This document shows positions 33,606-42,714 of a stretch of 64,000 nucleotides of DNA, piece after piece. Position 1 is the stretch's first letter. Every line of letters starts with the position of its first letter. Source of the stretch: Shewanella psychrophila. GTDB taxonomy: Bacteria > Pseudomonadota > Gammaproteobacteria > Enterobacterales > Shewanellaceae. The notes beneath the pieces were generated by a model. The model did no database searches. It was not told the DNA's origin and saw only the letters and a list, made by a program, of their open reading frames with translations. Location: contig NZ_CP014782.1 of the NCBI RefSeq assembly GCF_002005305.1, positions 3,100,001 to 3,164,000 on the forward strand. The letters run 5' to 3'. The position numbers and the translations under genes are program-made.

Positions 33606-33815
33606 TCACGCATCCTCTTCATGCATATAATCTTCAATCTGTGTCATCTGTTCGGCTAATTCATCATCCTTAGTTACGAGCCGATAACTGCCATGTGCCA
33701 TTTTTTCGAGACAGATACTGTCTCCGGCACCAAGGTGGAGCCGCTCTACTACATCTTGTGGTAACTGCAGCCCTAAGCCTTTACCCACATTTTGAATCTT
33801 GAGTACTGTCATCAT
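33606..33815 (-). CDS. AbrB/MazE-type DNA-binding protein, orphan
   Basis: A 69-residue protein of the AbrB/MazE/SpoVT swapped-hairpin fold: LKIQNVGKGLGLQLPQDVVERLHLGAGDSICLEK follows the usual pattern of these proteins. The acidic tail (DELAEQMTQIEDYMHEEDA) is typical of MazE-like antitoxins. No toxin frame follows, overlaps or precedes it, so it is either an orphan antitoxin or a stand-alone regulator. Two ATGs stand at the start (MMTVL). Confidence 0.8.
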   Translation of the reverse strand: MMTVLKIQNVGKGLGLQLPQDVVERLHLGAGDSICLEKMAHGSYRLVTKDDELAEQMTQIEDYMHEEDA

Positions 33816-34126
33816 CGCTACCTATTCGTTTTATTTATCATCCGACACTTCATCGTTAAAAAAGTGCGAAATCAGAAAGAAGCCATTAATGCTGATTATA
33901 GTTGTTCTGCATAGAAATGAGCCAAGCCTTACCTGCTGACAATATTAGCAGGCCAATATCGTCAGCCAAATTAACAGGCTAACAATTTAGCTAGCCACTA
34001 GCGGGAAAACAAAGTTAGTCTGCAAAACTGTTACTTAAATGAGATATCGACACTAGCCTCAGTCTGTAATTGAACCGCCTCTCAAAACTGATACTATTCT
34101 CTCATTGCTCACTATCTCACTTTGCT
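33816..34126. other. Intergenic, no gene seen
   Basis: About 310 bases between divergent genes. An imperfect, repetitive stretch of TTAGC/TTAGCAGG-like words occurs near 33940-33990. No gene or known element. Confidence 0.35.
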
Positions 34127-35074
34127 ATGCTACCACTCATCTATCACCCCATATATTCACTCTTGCCTCTGCCTGAGGGACATAGATATCCCATCATGAA
34201 GTATCAATACTTGTATGACGCAATAGTTGAGAACATGCAAAACGATAGTTACTGGCAGCAAAAAATTGCATTTTTCTCGCCCCAGGCTTTAAGCTTTCGA
34301 GATATCAAACTGGTACACGATGAAGCTTATGTTGATCTGTTAGCCAGTGGTCAACTGCCTGCGCATAAGATGCGCCGCATAGGTTTCCCTTGGAGTGAGG
34401 CGCTGATGCAACGCACTCTGACTTCGGCGGCAGGAACAGTATTAACTGCCCATAAAGCGATAGAGTCAGGCATTGCGATTCACCTAAGCGGCGGTTACCA
34501 CCATGCCCATAAAGACTTTGGCAGTGGCTTTTGTTTATTCAACGATCTGGTATTAGCCGCTCACTTCGCCTTACAGAAAGAGGATATCGAAAAGGTATTG
34601 ATCATAGATAGTGATGTGCACCACGGTGATGGTACTGCGACCCTATGCCAAGGAAGAGATGACATCATTACCCTGTCTTTCCACTGTGATAAAAACTTCC
34701 CGGCCCGCAAGCCTGACTCAGATCTTGATGTCCCTTTAACACGAGGAACGGGTGACGAAGCCTTTTTAGTCACCTTTAAACAAGTAGTGAAGATGGCGAT
34801 ACGTTTACACCGGCCAGATCTGGTAATTTATGATGCGGGTGTCGATCTTCATCAAGACGATGAACTGGGATATCTCAATATATCCACACAAGCCATCTAT
34901 CAAAGGGATTTATTTCTATTACAGACCGTGCAAGATAATCAGATCCCTGTCGCTGCCGTTGTCGGTGGAGGCTATCGAACCGAGCAAAAAGAACTCGTGC
35001 CGGTGCATTTTCAGTTGATCCAGGCAGCGCTGGATTTAGGCTTAGATTTAAATTTAGATTTATTAAAAAATTAA
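34127..35074 (+). CDS. Histone deacetylase-family protein (HDAC/AcuC-like)
   Basis: A 315-residue zinc deacetylase-family protein. The active site is visible as HLSGGYHHAHKDFGSGFC (tandem His) and VLIIDSDVHHGDGTA (metal Asp and His), with a later DAGVDLHQDD segment. Bacterial members act on small acetylated molecules or proteins. I start it at ATG 34127 (MLPLIYHPIYS), the usual beginning of this family, instead of the TTG at 34070. The C-terminus is a short low-complexity run (LDLGLDLNLDLL) coded by TTAGAT-like repeats. It is a single-gene unit. Confidence 0.88.
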   Translation: MLPLIYHPIYSLLPLPEGHRYPIMKYQYLYDAIVENMQNDSYWQQKIAFFSPQALSFRDIKLVHDEAYVDLLASGQLPAHKMRRIGFPWSEALMQRTLTSAAGTVLTAHKAIESGIAIHLSGGYHHAHKDFGSGFCLFNDLVLAAHFALQKEDIEKVLIIDSDVHHGDGTATLCQGRDDIITLSFHCDKNFPARKPDSDLDVPLTRGTGDEAFLVTFKQVVKMAIRLHRPDLVIYDAGVDLHQDDELGYLNISTQAIYQRDLFLLQTVQDNQIPVAAVVGGGYRTEQKELVPVHFQLIQAALDLGLDLNLDLLKN

Positions 35075-35272
35075 GTTAAAACACACGTTTGCGCCTAAAC
35101 TAAAATCAATGGCATTTGTAACTTGTCTGATGCCAGCATTAGTAACCTAGGTGATACCTATGTTTACTATATGAGTGATAGGCTAACTATCTCAACAATT
35201 TCCTAGCGAAACCAACGATATATTGCTTTAATCTAATTTAACTTGTAACCCTGTTGAATAGTCAATGGGTTG

Positions 35273-35288
35273 ATACCAATCGGTATAA
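35273..35288 (+). repeat. ATACC palindrome, left of carbonic anhydrase
   Basis: ATACCAATCGGTATAA occurs here and as an exact inverted copy at 36312-36327. It is itself nearly palindromic. Confidence 0.75.
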
Positions 35289-35359
35289 CCTTAGCCTCTG
35301 GTTCGACTCACGTACCTAGCATGCCTATTCTGCTTACGAATAAAAAAAGGACAAATTAC

Positions 35360-36217
35360 ATGATTAACAAGACACGAGTATTGTGCGCCACGGCGGTGCT
35401 TTTCCCACTTTTGGTTAATGCTGGAACGACGCAAGATACAGTCTCAGATAAAGTGATAGAAAAGCAGAGAGCCGAATTGGCCTCTAATACTCAAGGCAAA
35501 GGTTATGGTCCTCAGTCGCCAAGAGATATCGACTCCATTCAAGGCAACAACAAGCGCATATTTTCTGAGGCGCCTGACTACATGGAAATGAACCTATGTA
35601 ACATACATTTTCATAAAAATGCCGAGCACAAAGGTGGCGAGTTCACTAAATATGCCGGTAATGGTGATGGTCATGGTTACCAAAGCGGTTACAAATATTC
35701 AGGTAAACTAACCAAGCAGGAGCTAGCTCCACTTGACCATGAAGTTGGCGCGAGTAAGCACGGAAGTCTGTATCCAGGAGATACGATTGAAGTGCACTAT
35801 GTCCATTCAACCGCACAAGTAGGTCCAGGTGCGACTCTGGGCGCTTGTCTCAGTGAGGCCAATAGCAACCCTCAGCTACGGGTTGAGACTCAGGTATACG
35901 TGTTGGTAAACGATGATAAAGCCATGAGCTTTATGGAACTGACTAAGTTAGGCATGAAAAACGGACTTAACCAGGCCCTCAATATCCCATCCAATACCGG
36001 TGATCCAGTAGAGTATGAAGGTTCAACCACAGGCCCTGGATATAACGAGAAAGCTTCACCATTACAGGTGAGCTGGAGCGTGCGTCCAAAAGTAATGAAG
36101 GTAAATATTAACACTGTAGGTAAGTGGTTAGAGGGCAATGCCTTCGATGAAGATCATGCCCACGGCGTCAGAAATCTAGTGATTAACCCAGACTTACTAT
36201 CTGCTGACAATGACTAA
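35360..36217 (+). CDS. Delta-class carbonic anhydrase
   Basis: A 285-residue exported protein. A signal peptide ends near LLVNAG. The zinc-site region NLCNIHFHKNAEHKGGEF supplies the two close His residues, and further segments (EVHYVHSTAQ, LRVETQVYVLVND) fit bacterial delta-class carbonic anhydrases, which hydrate CO2 in the periplasm. The frame is open from 35270, but the ATG at 35360, with AAAGGA ahead of it, gives the signal peptide. Inverted 16-bp repeats bracket the gene, and a strong terminator follows. Confidence 0.83.
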   Translation: MINKTRVLCATAVLFPLLVNAGTTQDTVSDKVIEKQRAELASNTQGKGYGPQSPRDIDSIQGNNKRIFSEAPDYMEMNLCNIHFHKNAEHKGGEFTKYAGNGDGHGYQSGYKYSGKLTKQELAPLDHEVGASKHGSLYPGDTIEVHYVHSTAQVGPGATLGACLSEANSNPQLRVETQVYVLVNDDKAMSFMELTKLGMKNGLNQALNIPSNTGDPVEYEGSTTGPGYNEKASPLQVSWSVRPKVMKVNINTVGKWLEGNAFDEDHAHGVRNLVINPDLLSADND

Positions 36218-36247
36218 TCTTGACAATCATGTCTAAAGTATAACTAA

Positions 36248-36278
36248 ATAAAGGGGCCGATTATTTCGGCCCCTTTAT
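36248..36278. terminator. Bidirectional terminator
   Basis: ATAAAGGGGCCGA pairs exactly with TCGGCCCCTTTAT around a five-base loop. It lies between the carbonic anhydrase stop and the convergent rbsR stop, with T-rich tails on both sides. Confidence 0.88.
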
Positions 36279-36311
36279 TATGTCTGTCATCTCAGTCTTA
36301 GATTTTATGAC

Positions 36312-36327
36312 TTATACCGATTGGTAT
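36312..36327 (-). repeat. ATACC palindrome, right of carbonic anhydrase
   Basis: TTATACCGATTGGTAT, the exact reverse complement of 35273-35288. It lies just before the rbsR stop codon. Confidence 0.75.
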
Positions 36328-36336
36328 TAATCCAGT

Positions 36337-37344
36337 TCACTTCTCAACAGGTTTTCGTACTGCTACTGAGTCCCGGATGACTAAAGTGGGTGGTAACAAG
36401 GTACGTTGCCCTTCCCGTTCGGGAGTCTCTATTCGAGCGAGTAACATGGCAATCGCCTGCTCCGCCAATTGTTCCAATGGTTGACTCATGGTCGTCAGTG
36501 GGGGATTGAAATACTTAGCCCCAGGAATATCGTCATAACCGATAATAGACAGATCATGTGGGATAGTGAGCCCCTGCTTACCTGCCACCCTTATCGCGCC
36601 CATGACCATAAGATCATTGGAGGCAAATATGGCCGTCACCGAACTGGGCTGGTCAAGCAACTTACTCATGGCCTCTGCGCCACCTTCGTAGGTAAACTCT
36701 CCGGATTGGATCCAGCGCTCATCCACTTCGGCATAGGCTTCCGCCATTGCTCGGCGATATCCGGCAATACGGTTCTGACTGTTAGACTTATCCAGCGGCC
36801 CGGCCAACAAACCAATACTTCTATGACCCGAGGCTAACAGATGTTTGGTCGCCATGTAGCCGCCCTGCTCAGAGTCATCCAAGATGCGATCATAGCCAGC
36901 CTGCTCCGGACCGGAATCCATCATCACCATGGGCATGGTGCCGTAAGAGGAGACCGGTAACTGCCGAGCATCGGAACTCATCATTAGCATGCCATCGACC
37001 CGTCTCTGATTCAGCATCACCATGTAATCTTTTGCCCGTTCAATGCTGCCCTGGGTATTACACAAGATCAGGTTATAACCATAACGGTATGCAACTTGAT
37101 CGACCCATTGGATCAGGTCTGCGTAAAACGGATTATTCGCATCAGTGATCAGCATACCTAAGACCCGACTACTGCCGCCTTTGAGACTACGTGCAATGGT
37201 ATTGGGCACATAGTTAAGCTCGATAACTGCCGCCTCGACCTTGGCCTTCCCCCCTTCAGAGACAAAGCGTGTCTTGTTGAGCACGTGAGAAACTGTAGTA
37301 GTTGAAACACCGGCCAGCTTGGCAACGTCGCGAATGGTGCTCAT
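36337..37344 (-). CDS. rbsR: LacI-family ribose operon repressor
   Basis: A 335-residue LacI/GalR repressor. The N-terminal helix-turn-helix is TIRDVAKLAGVSTTTVSHVLN, with the hinge NYVPNTIARSLKG. The rest is a periplasmic-binding-protein-like sugar domain (NNPFYADLI, FASNDLMVMGAIR, LSIIGYDDIPGAKYFNPPLTT). It is the last gene of a complete rbsDACBKR operon, so ribose is the expected inducer. Candidate operators lie upstream of rbsD. There are about 130 bases between rbsK and rbsR, enough for a separate promoter. Confidence 0.92.
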   Translation of the reverse strand: MSTIRDVAKLAGVSTTTVSHVLNKTRFVSEGGKAKVEAAVIELNYVPNTIARSLKGGSSRVLGMLITDANNPFYADLIQWVDQVAYRYGYNLILCNTQGSIERAKDYMVMLNQRRVDGMLMMSSDARQLPVSSYGTMPMVMMDSGPEQAGYDRILDDSEQGGYMATKHLLASGHRSIGLLAGPLDKSNSQNRIAGYRRAMAEAYAEVDERWIQSGEFTYEGGAEAMSKLLDQPSSVTAIFASNDLMVMGAIRVAGKQGLTIPHDLSIIGYDDIPGAKYFNPPLTTMSQPLEQLAEQAIAMLLARIETPEREGQRTLLPPTLVIRDSVAVRKPVEK

Positions 37345-37474
37345 TGATAATACCGCCTAAGATTAGCCAAAATGCTACGAATGCTGATCATGGAATTCGA
37401 CTCCTATCGAAAATTCACACTAGGGCTAGAAAACTAGCACTAAAGCGAATACTGAATCGTACACAACTGATCGA

Positions 37475-38389
37475 TCAAGCTAGCAACGCCAAGGTTTCTA
37501 CCTGAGTCGGAATAGAACTTTGAGCGCCCATGCGGGTCACTGAGATTGCCGCGGCCGCCTGACCAAAACGCACAGAGTCCAGCATAGATTGACCTTCGAG
37601 TAATCCGGTGACGAAGCCACCGTTGAAAGTGTCCCCAGCTGCCGTCGTATCTATGGCCTTCATCACGAACCCGGCAATGTGCTTGCCCTCGCCCTTATGT
37701 GACAACCACACACCACGCTTACCTAAGGTGATCAGCACTGTCTCTATACCAAACTGAGTGTGCAGCTTGTTGGCCGCAACATCTGCATCTGATAACTCAT
37801 TGATCGCCACGCCAGTTAATTGCTCGGCTTCGGTCTCATTGGGCGTGATAATATCGACATGCCGCAGTAAGCTCTCTGGCAATGCCTTGGCCGGAGCTGG
37901 ATTCAACACCACTCGAGTACCGGCAGCTTGCGCAATTTTAGCCGCCGCTATTAAGGTCGTGATTGGGGTTTCCAGCTGTAACAAGAGTAAGTCAGAACCT
38001 TGGATAGCGGCCTTGTGCTCTGCCATTACAGTCTCAGTCAGAGCAGCATTGGCGCCAGGCCAGATCCCGATACGATTTTCACCTGAGTCCTCGACATAGA
38101 TCATTGCCACTCCGGTATTTTCACCGGTTATGGTGGTGATGCCCTTAGTGTCGATACCAATATCCATAAGACCTTGTTTCATCTGCTCACCAATGGCATC
38201 TGCGCCGATACAGGCAATCATCGCCACGTCCGCCCCAAGTTTAGCCGCGGCCACCGCTTGATTCGCACCCTTACCACCCGCTACAATTTGGTACTGTTTT
38301 GCTTCGATAGTCTCCCCGCCCCTGGGGGCTGCACCGACTTGCATCAGGTGATCTACGTTAATACTGCCCAATACGGATAATTTGGCCAT
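37475..38389 (-). CDS. rbsK: Ribokinase
   Basis: A 304-residue PfkB-family sugar kinase that makes ribose 5-phosphate from ribose and ATP. The N-terminal GSINVDHLMQVGAAPRGGET and GGKGANQAVAAAKLGA segments bind the sugar. The C-terminal DTTAAGDTFNGGF holds the catalytic Asp and anion hole. The length equals other RbsK proteins. It follows rbsB by about 125 bases in the ribose operon. Confidence 0.95.
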   Translation of the reverse strand: MAKLSVLGSINVDHLMQVGAAPRGGETIEAKQYQIVAGGKGANQAVAAAKLGADVAMIACIGADAIGEQMKQGLMDIGIDTKGITTITGENTGVAMIYVEDSGENRIGIWPGANAALTETVMAEHKAAIQGSDLLLLQLETPITTLIAAAKIAQAAGTRVVLNPAPAKALPESLLRHVDIITPNETEAEQLTGVAINELSDADVAANKLHTQFGIETVLITLGKRGVWLSHKGEGKHIAGFVMKAIDTTAAGDTFNGGFVTGLLEGQSMLDSVRFGQAAAAISVTRMGAQSSIPTQVETLALLA

Positions 38390-38514
38390 CTGAATCTCTC
38401 TTTACTTAATTGGATAACTGCACAGCCTAGACAGCGGCGCAGCAAGGGTCAAATAACCGACCCTGTTATAATAATTTCGTTTTAAATAAGCAAGCTAAAC
38501 AAGCCACTAACGGT

Positions 38515-39402
38515 CTATTGAGTAATAATCTTCAGGGGTACGGGCTGGAACTCAGGAACAACTTCGCCTTTAAGCACTTTAATTGCGGCCTCTACACCCA
38601 ACTCACCAATCAGTTGTGGCTGCTGCGCCACGGTTGCACTCAACAGGCCACGTTTAACTGCGGCAATGCCTTCATCAGTGCCATCAAAACCAACTATCAA
38701 TACCTCTTTACCTGCACCACGTACTGCGCGCAATGCCCCCAGAGCCATCTCATCGTTCTGAGCAAATATAGCCTGTACATCTGGCTTCGAAGCCAACAAA
38801 TTTTCAGTGACATTCAACCCTTTAGTGCGATCGAAGTCCGCCGGTTGTGACGCTTGTAACTCAAAGCCGTTAGCCGCAACGGCCAGAGCAAATCCCTCAC
38901 CACGATCACGGGATGCCGACGTCCCCGCCACACCTTCGAGTTGGATAACCTTAACGCCTTTACCTAGCTTTTCTGCGATGAAATCACCCGCAAGCTTACC
39001 GCCGGCCACATTATCTGATGCGATATGAGACACAACCTTGCCTCGGGTTACGCCGCGGTCCAGGGTCAATAATGGGATACCTGCACGGTTCACCATGCGA
39101 GCCGCATTCGAGGCCGCATCGGAATCAGTGGGGTTAAGCAAGATAGCCTTTACCTGACGAATAGTCAGATCTTCGATATTGCTCAGTTCCTTAGAGGGAT
39201 CGTTCTGAGAATCCAGGACTATCAGCTTATAGCCCAGTTCATCGGCCTTCTGCTCCGCGCCCTCTTTCATCGACACGAAAAACGGATTATTGAGGGTAGA
39301 TACCACTAAAGCTATGGTGTCTTGTGCCATGGCCGGAGCGGTTAGGCCCAAAGTCATAGCCAGTGCAACTGCTGATGTGAGTAGCTTGTTCATATTAGTC
39401 AC
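38515..39402 (-). CDS. rbsB: Ribose ABC transporter, periplasmic binding protein
   Basis: A 295-residue sugar-binding protein. A signal peptide ends at PAMAQD. The mature protein begins TIALVVSTLNNPFFVSMKEGA, the classical RbsB ligand segment, and contains ASDNVAGGKLAGDF, AIFAQNDEMALGALRA and VGFDGTDEGIAAVKRG. It delivers ribose to RbsC/RbsA. The gap to rbsC is only 22 bases. Confidence 0.95.
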   Translation of the reverse strand: MTNMNKLLTSAVALAMTLGLTAPAMAQDTIALVVSTLNNPFFVSMKEGAEQKADELGYKLIVLDSQNDPSKELSNIEDLTIRQVKAILLNPTDSDAASNAARMVNRAGIPLLTLDRGVTRGKVVSHIASDNVAGGKLAGDFIAEKLGKGVKVIQLEGVAGTSASRDRGEGFALAVAANGFELQASQPADFDRTKGLNVTENLLASKPDVQAIFAQNDEMALGALRAVRGAGKEVLIVGFDGTDEGIAAVKRGLLSATVAQQPQLIGELGVEAAIKVLKGEVVPEFQPVPLKIITQ

Positions 39403-39424
39403 CTTGTTTCCGGTTTAGTTATCG

Positions 39425-40396
39425 TTATGTGTTGGATTTTCGGTCGGCGAGTACCGCCAGTAAAATGACCCCAGCCTTGGCGATCATCTGATAATAAGAT
39501 GAAACATCCAGCAGGTTCAAAGCGTTGTTAAGAAAGCCTATGATCAGCGCGCCGACCAAGGTTCCCCAGATAAACCCGCGACCACCAGCCAGTGAAGCAC
39601 CGCCAACAACGACCGCAGCGATGGCGTCTAGTTCATAGGAGGTGCCCGCCGTCGGTTGAGCCGAAGACAAACGTGATGTCACAATCAGACCCGCTAATGC
39701 CGCCATCATACCCGAGAGCCCGTAGACCGCGACTTTAACCCGATCGACATTGATACCAGACAAACGCGCAGCGGATTCATTACCGCCTATGGCGTAGATG
39801 TAGCGGCCTAATCGTGTGTGAGTCAACATTACCCAGACCAGCACGAATGTGATCAGCATCAGCCAGACCGGAACAGGTACCCCAGCCAACCAGCCTGTGC
39901 CAATAAAGGCAAAACTGTCGGCGGTGTCGGTAAAACCGGTAGAGATAGGACGCCCTTCGGTGTACACCATAGTCAGGCCGCGGATAGCCGTCATGGTCAC
40001 TAGCGTCGCGATGAAAGCTTGAACCTTACCTTTAGATATCAGCAAACCATTCATGGCACCAAGCGCTCCCCCCAACATTAAGGTCAGAGGCAAGGCCACT
40101 GCCAAGGGTAGCTCAGCTCCCACCATCGACGCACCTAGCGCCCCGGTCAGAGCCAAAATAGCGCCGACAGACAAGTCTATACCGGCGGTCAAGATCACTA
40201 AGGTCATGCCCACGGCGATGATGGCGTTAACCGACGTCTGGCGCAGTATATTCATCAGGTTACCCATGGTGAAGAACTGATCGTTCAACATAGAGACCAC
40301 GGCAATCAAGGCGATAAGGGCGATAAGGGCTTTTTGCTGCTTCAGCCATGCCAAGGTTTTAGTGCCTGTGACGTTATAAGTTGCAGTTTGATTCAT
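39425..40396 (-). CDS. rbsC: Ribose ABC transporter, permease
   Basis: A 323-residue permease with eight or more hydrophobic helices. Recognisable parts are NLMNILRQTSVNAIIAVGMTLVILTAGIDLSVGA, shortened here as the typical RbsC start, and the EAA-like cytoplasmic region GNESAARLSGINVDRVK. The C-terminal GGRGFIWGTLVGALIIG is also standard. It lies 16 bases from rbsA, in the order expected for the ribose operon. Confidence 0.94.
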   Translation of the reverse strand: MNQTATYNVTGTKTLAWLKQQKALIALIALIAVVSMLNDQFFTMGNLMNILRQTSVNAIIAVGMTLVILTAGIDLSVGAILALTGALGASMVGAELPLAVALPLTLMLGGALGAMNGLLISKGKVQAFIATLVTMTAIRGLTMVYTEGRPISTGFTDTADSFAFIGTGWLAGVPVPVWLMLITFVLVWVMLTHTRLGRYIYAIGGNESAARLSGINVDRVKVAVYGLSGMMAALAGLIVTSRLSSAQPTAGTSYELDAIAAVVVGGASLAGGRGFIWGTLVGALIIGFLNNALNLLDVSSYYQMIAKAGVILLAVLADRKSNT

Positions 40397-40412
40397 TATA
40401 ATAATTCTCTAA

Positions 40413-41897
40413 TCAGTGGTTGCCGATGGCCGCAGCCAAGAGTTGTTCCTGAGTCACTTGGGTGGCATCGAACTCGCCGCTAATGCGACCAGCGCTCATC
40501 ACCATGATCCTGTCACTCATCCCCATTACTTCCGGCATATCGGAAGAGACAAGAATGATGCTCATGCCTTGTTGCTTGTACTGGTTAATCAATTCATAAA
40601 TCTCTTTCTTCGCACCGACATCGACTCCCCGGGTCGGCTCGTCCAAGATCAAGACTTTAGGTCTGGCCATCAAACCTTTAGCTATTGCCGCCTTCTGTTG
40701 ATTTCCACCGGATAATTTACCTATTGGCTGGTCCAGTGATGGTGTTTTTATGTTGAAGGCTTGCTTGAAATGTGTCGCTTGTGTGAGCTCCGCATCGGCC
40801 TTGATTGCCCCCATGTTAGACAGTGCAGTCAAAGAACTGAGACTCATATTCTGTTTTACCGACATGCCCAGCACTAGGCCGTCACCCTTACGGTCTTCTG
40901 AAATGTAGGCGATTCCCGCCTTTATGCCCTCACTCGGATGAGTCGGGCGTACAGGTTTTCCATATAGCTCCACCTCACCACTAGTACGTCTGGTATCCCC
41001 AAACAGCACTCGCATCAACTCGGTTCGACCCGCGCCCATCAAACCATTGAAACCTAAGATCTCCCCCTCATGCAGATCGAAACTGATGTTATTAACGCCC
41101 TTGCCTGACAGGTTACGTACCTTCATCGTCACCTTACCCGACTTGTGTTCGATGCGCGGATACAAGTCCTCAAGCTTACGGCCGACCATCAATTCAATCA
41201 GACTCTCTTCGGTGAGTTCAGATACTGCGGATTCAGCAATATACTGACCATCACGCATCACAGTGACGCGATCGCAGATGGTAAATATCTCTTGCAGGCG
41301 ATGGGATATATACACTATGCCTACGCCCTGTTCGCGCAGCTCGCGGATCACCTTGAACAGGCTTTCAGTCTCACGTTCGGTGAGAGAATCTGTAGGCTCG
41401 TCCATCACTATGATGTTGGACTCGAATGAAAGGGCTTTGGCTATCTCTATCATCTGTTGCTCACCCAGAGGTAAAGCCCCCATCTTCTCGCGGCTACTGC
41501 GCTGCACATTCAGGCGGGTCAACAGGGCGTCAGCCTCACTGAACATCTTGTGCCAATCGATCAGACCCGGAAATTTCTGTGGCTCACGGCCCAGAAAAAT
41601 ATTTTCGGCAATGGACAAGTCGTCAATCAGATTCAGCTCCTGATGAATGATGCTGATCCCCGCCGCCTGTGACTGGCGAGGACCATCGAAGTTCACTGGC
41701 TCACCGTTTAAGATGATCTGACCTTCATCGGCATGATAGATCCCCGTCATCACTTTCATCATGGTGGATTTACCCGCACCATTCTCTCCCATCAGCGCCA
41801 TCACCTGACCGGGATAAACGTTTAGTTGGGCACCATCTAAGGCTTTCACCCCAGGGAAAGATTTATCGATACCGGCAAGACTTAGCAGTGCTTTCAT
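40413..41897 (-). CDS. rbsA: Ribose ABC transporter, ATP-binding protein
   Basis: A 494-residue protein with two ABC domains, as usual for RbsA. The first has an intact Walker A (GENGAGKSTMMKV) and signature region (PLGEQQMIEIAKAL), then IIVMDEPTD. The second has a degenerate Walker A (GLMGAGRTELMR), a proper LSGGNQQKAAIAKGL signature and LILDEPTRGVDVGAKKE. It powers ribose import through RbsC. It overlaps the end of rbsD by four bases. Confidence 0.95.
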   Translation of the reverse strand: MKALLSLAGIDKSFPGVKALDGAQLNVYPGQVMALMGENGAGKSTMMKVMTGIYHADEGQIILNGEPVNFDGPRQSQAAGISIIHQELNLIDDLSIAENIFLGREPQKFPGLIDWHKMFSEADALLTRLNVQRSSREKMGALPLGEQQMIEIAKALSFESNIIVMDEPTDSLTERETESLFKVIRELREQGVGIVYISHRLQEIFTICDRVTVMRDGQYIAESAVSELTEESLIELMVGRKLEDLYPRIEHKSGKVTMKVRNLSGKGVNNISFDLHEGEILGFNGLMGAGRTELMRVLFGDTRRTSGEVELYGKPVRPTHPSEGIKAGIAYISEDRKGDGLVLGMSVKQNMSLSSLTALSNMGAIKADAELTQATHFKQAFNIKTPSLDQPIGKLSGGNQQKAAIAKGLMARPKVLILDEPTRGVDVGAKKEIYELINQYKQQGMSIILVSSDMPEVMGMSDRIMVMSAGRISGEFDATQVTQEQLLAAAIGNH

Positions 41898-42316
41898 TTG
41901 AATACCACTCCTGCTTGCAAGATGATGTTAGCGTAAGGGGTACACTCTCCGGTACGAACCACGGCGCGGCTATTGGCGGTTTGTATCTTAAAGGCTTGAT
42001 GACTGATGGTATTCACACGAATAGGATGAGATTGGGCTTCCCCTATCTCATCTAATAACTGCAGCAGCTGAGTGTGCACGACTGAATTGTAAATCAACAA
42101 TTCCTCGGCAATAACCACAGACTCAATTTGTAATTCGGTGGCAACTATCTTTAGGGTGTCGATAAAAGCCGGGACCCCATGAGTCAAAGCCAGATCGATA
42201 CGTTCACAGCTCTCAGGCACGGGCAGACCGGCGTCGGCTATGGTGATTTCATCGGTATGAGCTGACAGGCCAATGACCCGCGCCAAATCACTGTTCAGCA
42301 GTGCACATTTTCTCAT
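41894..42316 (-). CDS. rbsD: D-ribose pyranase
   Basis: A 140-residue RbsD/FucU-family mutarotase that converts beta-pyranose to furanose ribose so that ribokinase can act. It has the N-terminal NSDLARVIGLSAHTDEITIADAGLPVP, here with the catalytic His in AHTD, and ends in TGECTPYANIILQAGVVF. First gene of the operon and normal length. Upstream lie a LacI-type operator and a CRP-like site. Confidence 0.94.
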   Translation of the reverse strand: MRKCALLNSDLARVIGLSAHTDEITIADAGLPVPESCERIDLALTHGVPAFIDTLKIVATELQIESVVIAEELLIYNSVVHTQLLQLLDEIGEAQSHPIRVNTISHQAFKIQTANSRAVVRTGECTPYANIILQAGVVFK

Positions 42317-42349
42317 CTCACGAACCTTACTTCAAAACTGTGAAATAAA

Positions 42350-42377
42350 TGCGCAAACGTGTGCGCAAACGTTTGCG
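42350..42377. promoter_or_regulatory. Probable RbsR operator, tandem half sites
   Basis: TGCGCAAACGTG and TGCGCAAACGTT are adjacent direct repeats, and the second forms the palindrome CGCAAACGTTTGCG (42364-42377). The central AAACGTTT is the core of LacI-family sites, including the E. coli RbsR site. It lies 34-61 bases upstream of rbsD. Confidence 0.75.
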
Positions 42378-42418
42378 TGAATACTAATGCACCTAAATTT
42401 GTATATCCAGACCAAAAA

Positions 42419-42434
42419 CATGATCTAGATCACG
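42419..42434. promoter_or_regulatory. CRP-like binding site
   Basis: CATGATCTAGATCACG matches the CRP consensus TGTGATCTAGATCACA at 13 of 16 positions, including the full central TGATCTAGATCA. It lies about 103 bases upstream of rbsD, a sensible position for activation by cAMP-CRP. Confidence 0.7.
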
Positions 42435-42714
42435 CTATTATAAATGTTAGCTACTTTCAATAATGGACTATTTAGATCATAAAAATGGAGAAATTCTTCG
42501 GCCAAATGTAAATAAAAGGGCTTAACTAACCTCTAGCCAGATTTATTAAAGAGTCACTAAAGAGAGCCGAATGAATATATGTGTGAGAAATATCGAGGTG
42601 AAGCCAATGGTAAAATTATAGTCACTGGAATATTGATTAAAACGGCAAGACTTGCTCTATCTGCTGACGAACAAGCTTGCCAATATACTTCTACTCCGAG
42701 CTTTATAAGATTAG

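Larger units (their letters stand above)
42317..42714. other. Regulatory spacer upstream of the ribose operon
   Basis: About 400 bases holding the rbsD promoter with operator (42350-42377) and CRP-like site (42419-42434). The stretch from 42450 to the DUF3103-like gene stop shows nothing further. Confidence 0.6.
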
